Source: Haemophilus haemolyticus_M (GTDB lineage Bacteria > Pseudomonadota > Gammaproteobacteria > Enterobacterales > Pasteurellaceae). Taken from it: a DNA stretch of 64,000 bases. This document shows positions 35,370-44,814 of the stretch, piece after piece. The stretch lies in NCBI RefSeq assembly GCF_003490935.1, contig NZ_QQGD01000002.1, forward strand, positions 248,001 to 312,000, in the 5' to 3' direction. The notes beneath the pieces are model-generated. The model worked only from the letters and a program-made list of their open reading frames with translations. It ran no database searches and had not been told where the DNA came from. The first letter of the stretch is position 1, and each line of letters begins with the position of its first letter. The position numbers were made by a program, and so were the translations under genes.

Positions 35370-36046
35370 TCTTATTTGCCGGTGATCCACACGGAAGCTA
35401 CGATCATATTTACCCTTTTGTGAGAGAACAGGAAAATGTAGCCCTCATAATTTTAGGCGATTTACAGCTCACGACAACAGATGAGCTGGATAAACTCGCG
35501 CAACATTGTGATATTTGGTTTATTCATGGAAATCATGATAGCAAAACAATTAGTGCTTTTGATGCGATTTGGGGCTCTGAATGGCAATCACGCAATTTAC
35601 ATAATCGCGTAGTTGATATTCAAGGAACCCGCATTGCTGGGTTAGGCGGTGTATTCCGCGGGCAAATCTGGATGCCACCAAATCGCCCCATGTTTTTTGA
35701 TCCTATTCATTATTGCCAATATAGCCCACAAGAAAAAATCTGGCGAGGCGGTGTGCCTTTGCGTCATCGCACGTCAATTTTCCCATCAGATATTGAAATC
35801 TTAGAAAACCAACAAGCGGATGTGTTGATTTGTCACGAAGCCCCTAAACCACATCCGATGGGTTTCCAAGTAATCAATGATTTGGCAATGAAGATGGGGG
35901 TTAAGCAAGTATTCCACGGTCATCATCACGAAAACTTTACTTATCGAACAAAGTATCCCTACAAAATCACGAATGTAGGTTTCCGTAGTCTTGCTGACGC
36001 CGAAGGAAATTATTTGCTACAAACGATCGACGATCGTGAAAAATAA
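35366..36046 (+). CDS. Metallophosphoesterase family protein
   Basis: This calcineurin-like phosphoesterase is of unknown substrate. The 226 residues show family motifs in order: AGDPHGSYDH, ILGDLQL, FIHGNHDS, CHEAPKPHP and FHGHHHENF. The start overlaps the nadR stop by four bases (ATGA), so the two genes are likely translationally coupled, perhaps linking it to NAD or nucleotide metabolism. Confidence 0.88.
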   Translation: MILFAGDPHGSYDHIYPFVREQENVALIILGDLQLTTTDELDKLAQHCDIWFIHGNHDSKTISAFDAIWGSEWQSRNLHNRVVDIQGTRIAGLGGVFRGQIWMPPNRPMFFDPIHYCQYSPQEKIWRGGVPLRHRTSIFPSDIEILENQQADVLICHEAPKPHPMGFQVINDLAMKMGVKQVFHGHHHENFTYRTKYPYKITNVGFRSLADAEGNYLLQTIDDREK

Positions 36047-36060
36047 ATCTAGTCCAAAAC

Positions 36061-36091
36061 AAAAGCCGACTCATTTGAATCGGCTTTTTTA
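36061..36091. terminator. Bidirectional terminator between the phosphoesterase gene and fruA
   Basis: AAAAGCCGA / TCGGCTTTTTT form a stem with A and T runs on the two sides between convergent genes. Confidence 0.85.
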
Positions 36092-36107
36092 CATTCAAAG
36101 TGCGGTA

Positions 36108-37790
36108 TTATTCCGCATTATTTTTCGATTTAATAATGGCGTAAACCACACCTGTTGATAAAGCACCAATCGCAATTGCTCCAAGATATTTCAATGGCTC
36201 AGATACAAATGGAATGACAAATAATCCGCCGTGTGGGGCTTGTAATGTAATATTTAATCCCATTGAAATCGCACCAGCCACTGCACCACCAATCACAGAG
36301 CTAATAATGACTCGAATTGGATCTGCTGCCACAAATGGTAATGCACCTTCAGAAATAAAACATAAACCAAGAACAAATGATGCTTTCCCCGCATCGCGTT
36401 GGCTAACGGTGAATTTATTGCGAGCAATCCAAGTCGCCACTGTCATACCAATTGGAGGAACCATACCCGCGGCCATTGCAGCAGCCATTGGCGTATAAAC
36501 TTGGGAAGCAATTAATCCGACAGAAAAGGTGTACGCTGCTTTATTTACCGGCCCGCCCATATCGATACACATCATTGTGCCAATAATTGCGCCTAAAACA
36601 ATCGCATTCACTTCGCCCATTGAAGTAAGCCAATTACTTAGCTCTTTCATAATTTCAGCCACTGGTGGATTGATGAGGTAAATCATCGTTAAACCAACAA
36701 TCATCGAACCTAAGAGCGGTAAAATTAAAATCGGTTTTAATGAAGTCAGGCTTGCTGGCAATCGAATAATCACATTCAGCCCTTTCACTACATAGCCCGC
36801 TAAGAAACCCGCAATAATACCGCCAAGAATCCCTGCACCCGCTTCACTTGCCAGCATCCCCGCAATCAAACCAACTGCAAGTCCTGGACGATCCGCGATA
36901 GAAAATGCAACGTAACCGGCAAACACGGCAATCATTAACTTGAACGCCACGCCACTACCGATATTCATCAACATATTTGGAAGATCCTGTAAAACTCCTG
37001 TATTTTCAATTACATTAAAACTGAACATAAAGGAAATCGCGATCAATAACCCACCCGCAACCACTAACGGTAACATATGAGAAACGCCCGTCATTAAGTG
37101 TTTGTACACACCTTTTTTCTCACGACTTTCTTCTTTCGCTCCCGCATTATTTCCACCATCAAAAATTTTGGCCTCTTTAAATGCTTTATCAAATTCTTGC
37201 TCGGTTTTCTTCAAGGCTAATCCTGTTGAAGTGCGGTACATTGGCTTACCTTTAAATTTATCTAAAGGTACATCAATATCTGCTGCAACAAATACCAAAT
37301 CAGCCGCCGCAACTTCTTCTGCCGTAATTTCATTGCCAGCCCCAACTTGACCACGGGTTTCAACTTTTACATTCCAACCTTGTTTTTTCGCATAGGTTTC
37401 AATCGCTTCGGCTGACATAAACGTATGCGCAACACCTGTCGGACAAGCAGTTACCGCAACAATATTTTTTACACTAGAAATACCCGTAAAACTCACCGCA
37501 CTTTTCGGTGCAACATAATCTGCCCCATTGGCTAAGGCATTTGCCAGCGTGACTTCAGGAGAGATCATGGCGATAGCTTCGCCGATAATAAAGACTTTTT
37601 TACCGACTAACGCAGAGTTATTTGGTAAGACAGAACCAAATACGAGAACAAGATCTGTTTCGGCTGGTGTTTCTACAATAGAGACATTCGCTTTTTGTGC
37701 AGCCGCTCGAAAAACTTCATGTAATAAATAGGCTTTCGCATCGCCTACATTATCTGATTGGGTTAAAAATAACTTCATACTATCCTTCAA
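36108..37790 (-). CDS. fruA: Fructose PTS permease EIIB'BC
   Basis: FruA imports fructose and phosphorylates it to fructose 1-phosphate. The 560 residues consist of a degenerate IIB' domain (about 1-95), an active IIB domain whose phosphorylated Cys is in VTACPTGVAHTF, and a IIC domain with about ten membrane segments (KGVYKHLMTGVSHMLPLVVAGG onwards). It is the last gene of fruBKA; its start overlaps the fruK stop by 11 bases. Confidence 0.96.
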   Translation of the reverse strand: MKDSMKLFLTQSDNVGDAKAYLLHEVFRAAAQKANVSIVETPAETDLVLVFGSVLPNNSALVGKKVFIIGEAIAMISPEVTLANALANGADYVAPKSAVSFTGISSVKNIVAVTACPTGVAHTFMSAEAIETYAKKQGWNVKVETRGQVGAGNEITAEEVAAADLVFVAADIDVPLDKFKGKPMYRTSTGLALKKTEQEFDKAFKEAKIFDGGNNAGAKEESREKKGVYKHLMTGVSHMLPLVVAGGLLIAISFMFSFNVIENTGVLQDLPNMLMNIGSGVAFKLMIAVFAGYVAFSIADRPGLAVGLIAGMLASEAGAGILGGIIAGFLAGYVVKGLNVIIRLPASLTSLKPILILPLLGSMIVGLTMIYLINPPVAEIMKELSNWLTSMGEVNAIVLGAIIGTMMCIDMGGPVNKAAYTFSVGLIASQVYTPMAAAMAAGMVPPIGMTVATWIARNKFTVSQRDAGKASFVLGLCFISEGALPFVAADPIRVIISSVIGGAVAGAISMGLNITLQAPHGGLFVIPFVSEPLKYLGAIAIGALSTGVVYAIIKSKNNAE

Positions 37791-38721
37791 TCATCGTTAT
37801 TTGTACTTTTTCTAAAATGGGGTCAAGTAAACTCAAATCACTCACACCAACATTACTTTGAGACACCGCAAAAGCGGACACAGCCGTAGCAAAAACTAAG
37901 GTTTCAGATTTCGATAAACCTTTTTCAAAACCATAGATTAAGCCTGCTACCATGGAATCGCCCGCCCCAACCGTACTCACTACATTTTCACATTTTGGTG
38001 GTTCGGCTTTGAGTACGCCTTCATTATTAATCCATAAAGAACCTTTTGCGCCCATTGAAATAATCACGTTTTCAATGCCTTTCGCTTTGAGTTGCTGTGC
38101 TGCGACAATAATTTCTTCAAGACGATTTAATGGATGACCAACCCAAGCCTCAAGTTCTCGATGATTAGGTTTTACTAGCCAAGGTTTCGCTTTTAATCCA
38201 GCGGTGAGCGCAGCATTGCTACTATCAAGCACCACTTTTACGCCAGCTTGGTGAAGCTGATTCAACCAATCAGCAAATAATTCAGGAGATATACCTCGAG
38301 GTAAACTGCCACAAACAGCGACAATGTCATAATCTAAACAATAAGCCAAAGAATCAGTCACAAATTGTTGCCAAACTTGTGGGCTTATTTGATATCCCAA
38401 GAAATTTAAATCTGTCACATCCGCTTCAGTCTCGGTGATTTTTACATTGATACGCGTTTTGCCATCAACACGGTGGAATTTATCTTCCAAACCGTGCTTA
38501 TTAAACATTTGCTCGAAATCAGCTGAATTATCCTTGCCCAAGAAACCGCCTACTGCAACATCAACACCTAAATCTTTTAGGACTTTTGCAACATTAATAC
38601 CTTTCCCTGCAGGAAATAAACCAAGGGTTTCTACGGTATTTACTTCACCAAGTTGGATACGATTTAAACGTCCGACTAAATCATAGGCGGCATTTAAGGT
38701 AATTGTTACGACGCTTGCCAT
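37780..38721 (-). CDS. fruK: 1-phosphofructokinase
   Basis: FruK converts fructose 1-phosphate to fructose 1,6-bisphosphate. It is a PfkB-family kinase of 313 residues. The N-terminal glycine motif is GLFPAGKGINVAKVL, and the catalytic anion-hole motif VGAGDSMVAGLIYG is near the C terminus. One base separates it from fruB. Confidence 0.96.
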   Translation of the reverse strand: MASVVTITLNAAYDLVGRLNRIQLGEVNTVETLGLFPAGKGINVAKVLKDLGVDVAVGGFLGKDNSADFEQMFNKHGLEDKFHRVDGKTRINVKITETEADVTDLNFLGYQISPQVWQQFVTDSLAYCLDYDIVAVCGSLPRGISPELFADWLNQLHQAGVKVVLDSSNAALTAGLKAKPWLVKPNHRELEAWVGHPLNRLEEIIVAAQQLKAKGIENVIISMGAKGSLWINNEGVLKAEPPKCENVVSTVGAGDSMVAGLIYGFEKGLSKSETLVFATAVSAFAVSQSNVGVSDLSLLDPILEKVQITMIEG

Positions 38722-38722
38722 A

Positions 38723-40222
38723 CTATTCCCCTAAACCCGATTCAATCACCGCACCGATTCCGTCAATAGCTTGTTGCGCTTCATCGCCCGTCGCAACAAA
38801 ACGTAAACGAGTCCCTTTCACCACACCTAATGCCACAATTTTCATCAAACTTTTAGCACTCACTAATTGAGAATGACGATCAAGATTCTGAACCGCCACA
38901 GAGGCATTATATTTTTTCACTTCGTTTACCAATACTGCACTTGGGCGAGCGTGCAAACCGTGTTCGTTTTTAATCACAAACACGGCTTCAATAGCATTTG
39001 CTGGCAAGTTATGATCTTCGCTTACCTCTGGTGCGTGAATTTGTTCCCCCATAATCTCAATAGTATCTAGTTCAGATGGTGGCACCGCAGAAACATTCTC
39101 GCCCAAGCCATCGGCAATCACTTTGCCCAATGCTTCAATAGCTTGTTTTGCATCTTCCCCCTCTGCCACAAAACGTAAACGATGTCCTTGTGTTACACCA
39201 AGCGCAACAATCTTCATCAAACTTTTTGCACTGACGACTTCACTTTCACGAGTAATATTTTGCACGGTAATTTTCGAAGTGAATTTTTTCACTTCATTAA
39301 CCAAATTTGCACTTGGGCGCGCATGTAAACCATGTTCATTACGAATCGTAAAGGTTCCCACAACAGCACCTTCTACAGATTGAGTTTCAACCTCATTCTC
39401 TGAACCCAAAAGTGCGGTCAAAATTTCTGTTGAATTACCATTGAGTAAGGTTGTTTGAACGTCATCATCTAATAAACGCGCTAAAGTTGGATTAATTTGA
39501 TCACTAACGGCTGCAACAGTTATCACACCTTTTACGGCTTTGCCATTGTGGCTAAAAATCGTTTTGGCACGACTAAATGCCAAGGCATTTTTCACATTTC
39601 CTACGACAGAATCCGTTACCCATAACCCCTTGCCAAGCGGTAATGCCGCATTATTAATCACCTCAGAAATAAAGCGATTTTCCACCGCACTTTGCACCTG
39701 CAATTGCCCCGCATTAATCGCAACTAAAGTTAATAAACTTTGGGTATCTACATCTAAACTGATATTGGCAGCAGGGATTTCAAATGGATCAATTGTCTCG
39801 CCCATTAAAATCGCACGAAATTCAGTAACATCCGTTATTTTTGCTAATTTCTCTGCGGTATCTTCATCACTCAAAACGTGAGTAAGCTGGCGCAACAAAG
39901 ACAAATGCTCATCAGATCGCGCCGCAATACCAATCACGACATAAGCAATATTTCCTTCGCCCCATTCTATACCTTGAGGAAATTGAAACACTTGCACACC
40001 CGTTTTCTTTACCATCGAACGAGTATCCAAGGTACCATGAGGAATAGCGATGCCATTGCCTAAAAAGGTTGAAGTTTGCTGTTCGCGCGCTAGCATTCCT
40101 TGTAAGTAACCATTTTCCACATTGTCTGCTTGAACTAATGCGGACGCTGCCATTTCAATCGCTTGTTGTTTATCAGCTGCGTTAGCATTTAAATGAATGT
40201 TGCTTTCCGAAAGTTCTAACAT
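38723..40222 (-). CDS. fruB: Fructose PTS diphosphoryl-transfer protein with two HPr domains
   Basis: FruB passes phosphate from enzyme I to FruA. The 499 residues hold an N-terminal IIA domain (active His in GIAIPHGTLDTRSM near residue 60), a middle linker domain and two HPr-like domains. Both carry the NEHGLHARPSA motif with the phosphorylated His. Enteric FruB has a single FPr domain; two copies are known in H. influenzae. The ribosome-binding site AAGGAG is six bases before the ATG. Confidence 0.95.
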   Translation of the reverse strand: MLELSESNIHLNANAADKQQAIEMAASALVQADNVENGYLQGMLAREQQTSTFLGNGIAIPHGTLDTRSMVKKTGVQVFQFPQGIEWGEGNIAYVVIGIAARSDEHLSLLRQLTHVLSDEDTAEKLAKITDVTEFRAILMGETIDPFEIPAANISLDVDTQSLLTLVAINAGQLQVQSAVENRFISEVINNAALPLGKGLWVTDSVVGNVKNALAFSRAKTIFSHNGKAVKGVITVAAVSDQINPTLARLLDDDVQTTLLNGNSTEILTALLGSENEVETQSVEGAVVGTFTIRNEHGLHARPSANLVNEVKKFTSKITVQNITRESEVVSAKSLMKIVALGVTQGHRLRFVAEGEDAKQAIEALGKVIADGLGENVSAVPPSELDTIEIMGEQIHAPEVSEDHNLPANAIEAVFVIKNEHGLHARPSAVLVNEVKKYNASVAVQNLDRHSQLVSAKSLMKIVALGVVKGTRLRFVATGDEAQQAIDGIGAVIESGLGE

Positions 40223-40242
40223 TCTTGCTCCTTAATAATTTA

Positions 40243-40283
40243 AAAATAAAGCTGCTGGTGAAATAAATCGACCAGCAGCTTGT
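40243..40283 (-). terminator. Terminator or attenuator before fruB
   Basis: On the minus strand, AAGCTGCTGGT pairs with ACCAGCAGCTT and is followed by T-rich sequence, then the fruB ribosome-binding site. It ends the lipoprotein transcript but leaves little room for a separate fru promoter. Confidence 0.8.
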
Positions 40284-40293
40284 TGAAAAACAA

Positions 40294-40824
40294 TTATTTA
40301 GATGTGCAGGCTTTCAGCAGTGCTTCACTACCTTGCGCAATATATTCATCATTTTCACCGCGCTCTTTGCCTTTTTGCAAATCACGCATCGCATCATAAA
40401 TACCTTGAGTCATGCTTTGCGAATCCACTTTTTCCCAACAATTTCCACTCAAACGTTTAAGGTTCTCTTGCAATGCTTCCGCATGTAACACGCCGCTATA
40501 ATAAGCATATACATCAGAATCATGGCCACCTGTATAAAGTTTATCCTGAATTTGTTTCACAGGAACTAAAATACGGCCTAAATACCAGTCATTCGCACCA
40601 CTTGCAAAATTATCTACAAAGAAATTTTCATTCACGCGACCTTTATATGTCGCCACAGTCGCTTCATAAGCTGCGGCATAGGATTTCTGATCGATTTTAT
40701 CTTTATCTAGATCAATCACTTTTTTATCGTTTCCCATAAATGGAATATAGTTGGTAACCGATGACCAAGAAGAACAACCTGCCAACATTAACATAAAAAA
40801 TAAAACAGAGATTTTTTTAAACAT
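40294..40824 (-). CDS. Putative lipoprotein
   Basis: I do not recognise a functional family. The start at 40824 gives MFKKISVLFFMLMLAGCSSW, a lipoprotein signal peptide with lipobox LAGC, so the protein should be anchored in the envelope through a lipidated Cys. The mature part has about 160 residues, is soluble and probably mostly helical. An alternative ATG two codons upstream (40830) would only lengthen the signal. It lies just upstream of fruB in the same direction. Confidence 0.8.
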   Translation of the reverse strand: MFKKISVLFFMLMLAGCSSWSSVTNYIPFMGNDKKVIDLDKDKIDQKSYAAAYEATVATYKGRVNENFFVDNFASGANDWYLGRILVPVKQIQDKLYTGGHDSDVYAYYSGVLHAEALQENLKRLSGNCWEKVDSQSMTQGIYDAMRDLQKGKERGENDEYIAQGSEALLKACTSK

Positions 40825-40896
40825 AGTCATACCTGATTAAAGTTAATAAAACGCCGCCATTATACTGGCTGAAGGGGATTAAAGAAAGGGCGGTAA

Positions 40897-42195
40897 TTAT
40901 TCCGCCTCTTTTACTAAAGACACCAAAATCTGATCGATTTTAAAGTTTTCCGTATCAATCACCTCAAACTTGTATTTTCCGTAAACCACAGAATCGGTTT
41001 TTTTCGGGATTTTACGTAACATATACATCATAAAGCCACTGATAGTTTCGTAATTTTCTTCATCTGGGAAAGATTCAATATCTAACACTCGTGTCACATC
41101 CTCTAATGGCGTTGCGCCATCAATCAGCCACGAGTTTTCATCACGGCTCACAATATATTCTTCTTCGTTAGAAACCAATTCCCCCATGACAATACTCATT
41201 ACATCATTTAGCGTAACAATACCCACTACAAGGGCATATTCATTCACAATAATGGCAAAATCTTCACCAGTAGATTTAAACAATTCCAACACTTCGTAAA
41301 GAGAAAGCGTATCAGGCACAAATAAGGCTTTACGGAGTAGTTTGGGATCAGTCAGCACCACATTTTCATTCTGCAAATACATGGTTAGCAACGTATGGGA
41401 TTCTACATAACCTAAGATTTTGTCGAGGCTATTGTCACAAATCACAATTTTAGAATGAGAATCACGAGAAAGCGTATCCATGACTTCTTGGCGAGAAAAA
41501 GTGCGGTCTAAATACACGATATTTTCACGGGTTGTCATGGTGGAAGTCACTGTGCGTGCTTGCATATCGAAAATATTTTCGATGAGATAATGCTCTTGAG
41601 TTTTTAATACACCTGCTTCTGCGCCTGCTTCAACTACGGCGAAAATATCTTCAGATGTCATGCCATCTTCACGCACAGTGGAAATACGAAGTAAGCGGAA
41701 AAATACATTAGCAAGCGTATCAAAAAACCATACAAGCGGCTTAAACACAAACATACTGAAATTCATAATCCCGACAACGCGCAACGCCACCATCTCAGGA
41801 TAAGTAATAGCAATACGTTTTGGAATAAGATCAGCAAATAAGATAAAGAAACAAGTAACCAATACAAACGCAATGGTAGAAGCAGTTGGCTCAATCCACT
41901 CGCCCACAAAAGAACGACTTAAAATTTCCGCGATATAAGGGCTTAGTGCACTTTCACCAATTCCCCCGCCAAGAATCGCCACCATATTCAAACCGATTTG
42001 AACCACGGTAATAAAACGACCAGGATGCTCTTGTAATTTAAGCACTTGAAGCGCGCGCACATCCCCTTCATTAGCTAGAGTTTGTAGTTTCAATTTACGC
42101 GAACCCGCCAGTGAAATTTCTGCAGAAGAAACAACCGCACTAATTAGAATTAAGGCAATAATCGCCAAAATAGTATGAAATAATTCCATAATCAT
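40897..42195 (-). CDS. CNNM/CBS/CorC-domain inner-membrane protein
   Basis: The 432 residues consist of an N-terminal DUF21 (CNNM) membrane domain with about four hydrophobic segments (SSAEISLAGSRKLKL and GGGIGESALSPYIAE are in it), a pair of CBS domains in the middle and a C-terminal CorC/HlyC domain (DENSWLIDGATPLEDVTRVL). The family includes ion- and polyamine-efflux proteins such as E. coli PaeA (YtfL); the substrate here is not known. Confidence 0.88.
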   Translation of the reverse strand: MIMELFHTILAIIALILISAVVSSAEISLAGSRKLKLQTLANEGDVRALQVLKLQEHPGRFITVVQIGLNMVAILGGGIGESALSPYIAEILSRSFVGEWIEPTASTIAFVLVTCFFILFADLIPKRIAITYPEMVALRVVGIMNFSMFVFKPLVWFFDTLANVFFRLLRISTVREDGMTSEDIFAVVEAGAEAGVLKTQEHYLIENIFDMQARTVTSTMTTRENIVYLDRTFSRQEVMDTLSRDSHSKIVICDNSLDKILGYVESHTLLTMYLQNENVVLTDPKLLRKALFVPDTLSLYEVLELFKSTGEDFAIIVNEYALVVGIVTLNDVMSIVMGELVSNEEEYIVSRDENSWLIDGATPLEDVTRVLDIESFPDEENYETISGFMMYMLRKIPKKTDSVVYGKYKFEVIDTENFKIDQILVSLVKEAE

Positions 42196-42245
42196 TACTC
42201 AAAAATATGAAAGAAAACGACCGCACTTTGCGGCCGTTCAGGATA

Positions 42246-42770
42246 TTACTCTTCGCTGTCAAACCAGCCGCGAACAAATTGAATAGACAAGAATAAAGTA
42301 GCTAACAGAAATGCATAGAAAATCCAAGAAACGATTGGATGACTTGGCATGTCATCAGCCGTAATTTCTTTAATTGAGGTTGCATTGCGATATTCATCTA
42401 TCATCGTAATACGCCAACCATAGTATTTAATTTGCACAAGTTTGTTATCATTACCCAAAGCCTGCGCTTCAGCCTGTAAATTGGCTGATCCAAATTTGAA
42501 GTAGAACGGGAAACCCCAACGTGTATCTTCATTGCGATACACCATAATTTTGCCATCGTCATTTTGCGTATTGATGTAATACACATCACGTGTTGGGCCA
42601 TCAGCTGGATTCGATTTTGTGATTGGGCCGTCTTTATCAACACGTTTAACTTCTACGCCAGTAACACGTGTCACATCATAATGAGGGAACACATAATTCA
42701 CCACAGAAAACATAAAACCGTGGAATAAAAAAACAACAATAAATAAGAAATATTTAAAAAACTTTCGCAT
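42246..42770 (-). CDS. DUF1523-like membrane protein
   Basis: This 174-residue protein has an N-terminal membrane segment (KYFLFIVVFLFHGFMFSVV) and a C-terminal one (IFYAFLLATLFLSIQFV), with a region of about 100 residues between them that is probably periplasmic. It resembles the DUF1523 family, which has no known function. It lies between tatD and the CNNM protein on the same strand. Confidence 0.75.
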   Translation of the reverse strand: MRKFFKYFLFIVVFLFHGFMFSVVNYVFPHYDVTRVTGVEVKRVDKDGPITKSNPADGPTRDVYYINTQNDDGKIMVYRNEDTRWGFPFYFKFGSANLQAEAQALGNDNKLVQIKYYGWRITMIDEYRNATSIKEITADDMPSHPIVSWIFYAFLLATLFLSIQFVRGWFDSEE

Positions 42771-42796
42771 ACTTTTCCCTTGTCAGAACTGTGCAT

Positions 42797-43579
42797 TTAT
42801 TCTACACGAATTTTAAATAAACGCTCGAAATTTTGCGTAGTGATTCGAGCAAACTCCTCAGTAGAAAAGCCCTTTAAGGTTGCTACGTATTCACAGACTT
42901 CTCTCGTATAAGCCGGTTGATTTTCTTTTCCCCGATAAGGCACTGGCGCAAGATAAGGCGAATCTGTTTCCACCAATAAGCGATCCATTGGCACATAACG
43001 AATAACATCACGAATCGCTTCGGCATTTTTAAAGGTGACAATGCCAGAACAAGAAATGTAAAAACCTAAATCTAACGCTTTTTTCGCAAATTCCATGGTT
43101 TCCGTAAAACAATGAATAACGCCACCGCACTTTTCAGCATGGTGTTGGCGTAACATTGAAATAGTATCATCACCTGCAGAACGTGTATGAATAATTACAG
43201 GCTTATCTAACTGGTTTGCAATATCGATTTGGCTACCAAACACCGCTTGTTGCTCCGCTTTATTGTCCGCGCTGTAATAATAATCTAATCCAATTTCGCC
43301 AATCGCAATCACTTTTGGATCTTTCGCTAAACGCAATAAGCGTTCTGCGTCATAAGGTTCCTCTTCAAAATCCAGTGGGTGAACACCACAAGCAAGCGAG
43401 ACATTATTAAATTCGCGTAAAGATTCATAAGCCTGCTCAAAACGGCTTAACGTTACACCAATTGCGAGCAAATGTTTCACATCACGCGCGCGCGCTTTTT
43501 CCACCACATCTGCGATGTTTTTATGTAAATTTTCATAATCCAATGCATCTAAATGGCAGTGGGAGTCAACAATGAACAT
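42797..43579 (-). CDS. tatD: TatD-family metal-dependent deoxyribonuclease
   Basis: This TatD/YcfH-type hydrolase has 260 residues. Metal ligands are visible in order: VDSHCHLDAL, GEIGLDYYY, VIIHTRSAG, GVIHCFTE and LLVETDSPYLAP. The gene follows holB as in E. coli, where the YcfH protein is encoded next to holB. Its relation to true TatD (DNA repair, RNA trimming) is by family only. Confidence 0.9.
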   Translation of the reverse strand: MFIVDSHCHLDALDYENLHKNIADVVEKARARDVKHLLAIGVTLSRFEQAYESLREFNNVSLACGVHPLDFEEEPYDAERLLRLAKDPKVIAIGEIGLDYYYSADNKAEQQAVFGSQIDIANQLDKPVIIHTRSAGDDTISMLRQHHAEKCGGVIHCFTETMEFAKKALDLGFYISCSGIVTFKNAEAIRDVIRYVPMDRLLVETDSPYLAPVPYRGKENQPAYTREVCEYVATLKGFSTEEFARITTQNFERLFKIRVE

Positions 43580-43633
43580 AATTATTTTTCCTTATGCCTA
43601 AGGCTTGAACACCATAGACTATATATCTTTAAT

Positions 43634-44617
43634 TTATTGCGTTTCAAATACTTCTGTGACTAATCTGGTCAAGCTATCTAATAGCATCAATTCAACATTC
43701 ACACCATTAATTGTAAGCAAATCTGACCGCACTTTTTGCATAATTTTGATTGCTTGTAATAAACCAAGAGCGGTTTGCTCATCGCTGAATTGTTCGATGC
43801 CACGGCCAAGATCGGCAACTTGTCGATGACTATCAATTTCAAGTTTATGCTTTAAACAATCAGAAAGAAAAGCCAAAATCCAATCTACTTGCTGAACATA
43901 GCGTTCTTTATCAAACAACGGAAGTAATTCCAATGGCGAACGTCGGCGATAGAACACCCAAAATTGACGTAAGAAGTTTTTACGCTGTTCAATCAGCCCT
44001 TCTTGTAACGTTTCTAATGCTAAAAGCGGACGCCCAAGATTCATCGCAAGTGCGGTTAAAATTTCCTGATTTTCAGCCGCACTTTCTGATTTCAACCAAT
44101 CAAGAGCCATTTGTTCATTAGGCACGGAAAGATTCCACACTTGGCATCGACTGTAAATAGTTGCCAACAAACTTGCTGAACTATCCGTCTGAAGTAAAAA
44201 ATAAGTATTTGGACGAGGCTCTTCCAATGTTTTCAATAACGCATTGGCAGCCGCTTCCGTTAAACGTTCCGCTCCTTGCACATACACCACTTTATTGCCG
44301 TTTTGTTGTGCGTGCTGCGCGACGATTTCATTAATGTCGCGAACTTGATCGACGCCAATATCCTTACCGTCAATCGGGCTTAGTTCGTGATAATCTGGAT
44401 GGCTATGGGCTTGCATTAAATGACAAGAATGGCATTGACCACAAGGCTTATCGCCTTGAGCCACACACATTATTTTCTGTGCAAGTGCATCAAATAAACG
44501 TTCTACACCTAAACCAGAATCAGTTTTAATCAGCACAGCATGATGGCCCAAACCTTCGTCAAAGGTTTGAGCAATTTGATGATAAATTGGCATTAGCCAA
44601 GGGTAAAGAGCGGTCAT
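43634..44617 (-). CDS. holB: DNA polymerase III delta' subunit
   Basis: HolB is a clamp-loader subunit of the replicative polymerase. The start at 44617 (MTALYPWLMPIYHQ) gives 327 residues; the frame runs 11 codons further but without better signals. It has the zinc module CGQCHSCHLMQAHSH, the NALLKTLEEP motif and SRCQ, which supplies the arginine finger. It lacks a P-loop, as expected for delta'. It is normally joined to tmk; here a foreign-looking gene separates them. Confidence 0.95.
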   Translation of the reverse strand: MTALYPWLMPIYHQIAQTFDEGLGHHAVLIKTDSGLGVERLFDALAQKIMCVAQGDKPCGQCHSCHLMQAHSHPDYHELSPIDGKDIGVDQVRDINEIVAQHAQQNGNKVVYVQGAERLTEAAANALLKTLEEPRPNTYFLLQTDSSASLLATIYSRCQVWNLSVPNEQMALDWLKSESAAENQEILTALAMNLGRPLLALETLQEGLIEQRKNFLRQFWVFYRRRSPLELLPLFDKERYVQQVDWILAFLSDCLKHKLEIDSHRQVADLGRGIEQFSDEQTALGLLQAIKIMQKVRSDLLTINGVNVELMLLDSLTRLVTEVFETQ

Positions 44618-44649
44618 TTTTCCAAAAATTTTTGAGAATAACGAGAGCA

Positions 44650-44679
44650 ATTATACACATTTTCAAACTGGCTTGACAA
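44650..44679 (-). promoter_or_regulatory. Promoter of holB-tatD
   Basis: On the minus strand, TTGTCA, 18 bases, TATAAT ends 33 bases before the holB ATG. The operon downstream of the autotransporter insertion thus has its own promoter. Confidence 0.7.
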
Positions 44680-44688
44680 AATAGCAAA

Positions 44689-44704
44689 AAGCAAACGTTT
44701 ACTT
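44689..44704. promoter_or_regulatory. PurR-type operator
   Basis: AAGCAAACGTTTACTT matches every fixed position of the PurR consensus ANGCAANCGNTTNCNT. It lies ten bases beyond the -35 of the holB promoter and about 110 bases before the autotransporter ATG. Binding is inferred. Confidence 0.6.
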
Positions 44705-44765
44705 TTAATAAATAAGAAATAAATAGAGAAATTTGAACCAAATGGCATTTTTTGTTCAGTTTTAT

Positions 44766-44773
44766 GCTAGAAT
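44766..44773 (+). promoter_or_regulatory. Extended -10 of the autotransporter gene
   Basis: A TG-C-TAGAAT element (TG at 44765-44766) lies 42 bases before the ATG at 44815. No clear -35. Confidence 0.4.
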
Positions 44774-44814
44774 CTGCGCCCCATTTATTTTTACTTGACA
44801 AAAGAAAGCTTATT

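Noticed and set aside
44752..44814. Autotransporter start at 44752
   Set aside because: It would bury the signal peptide behind 21 residues and overlap the -10 element.
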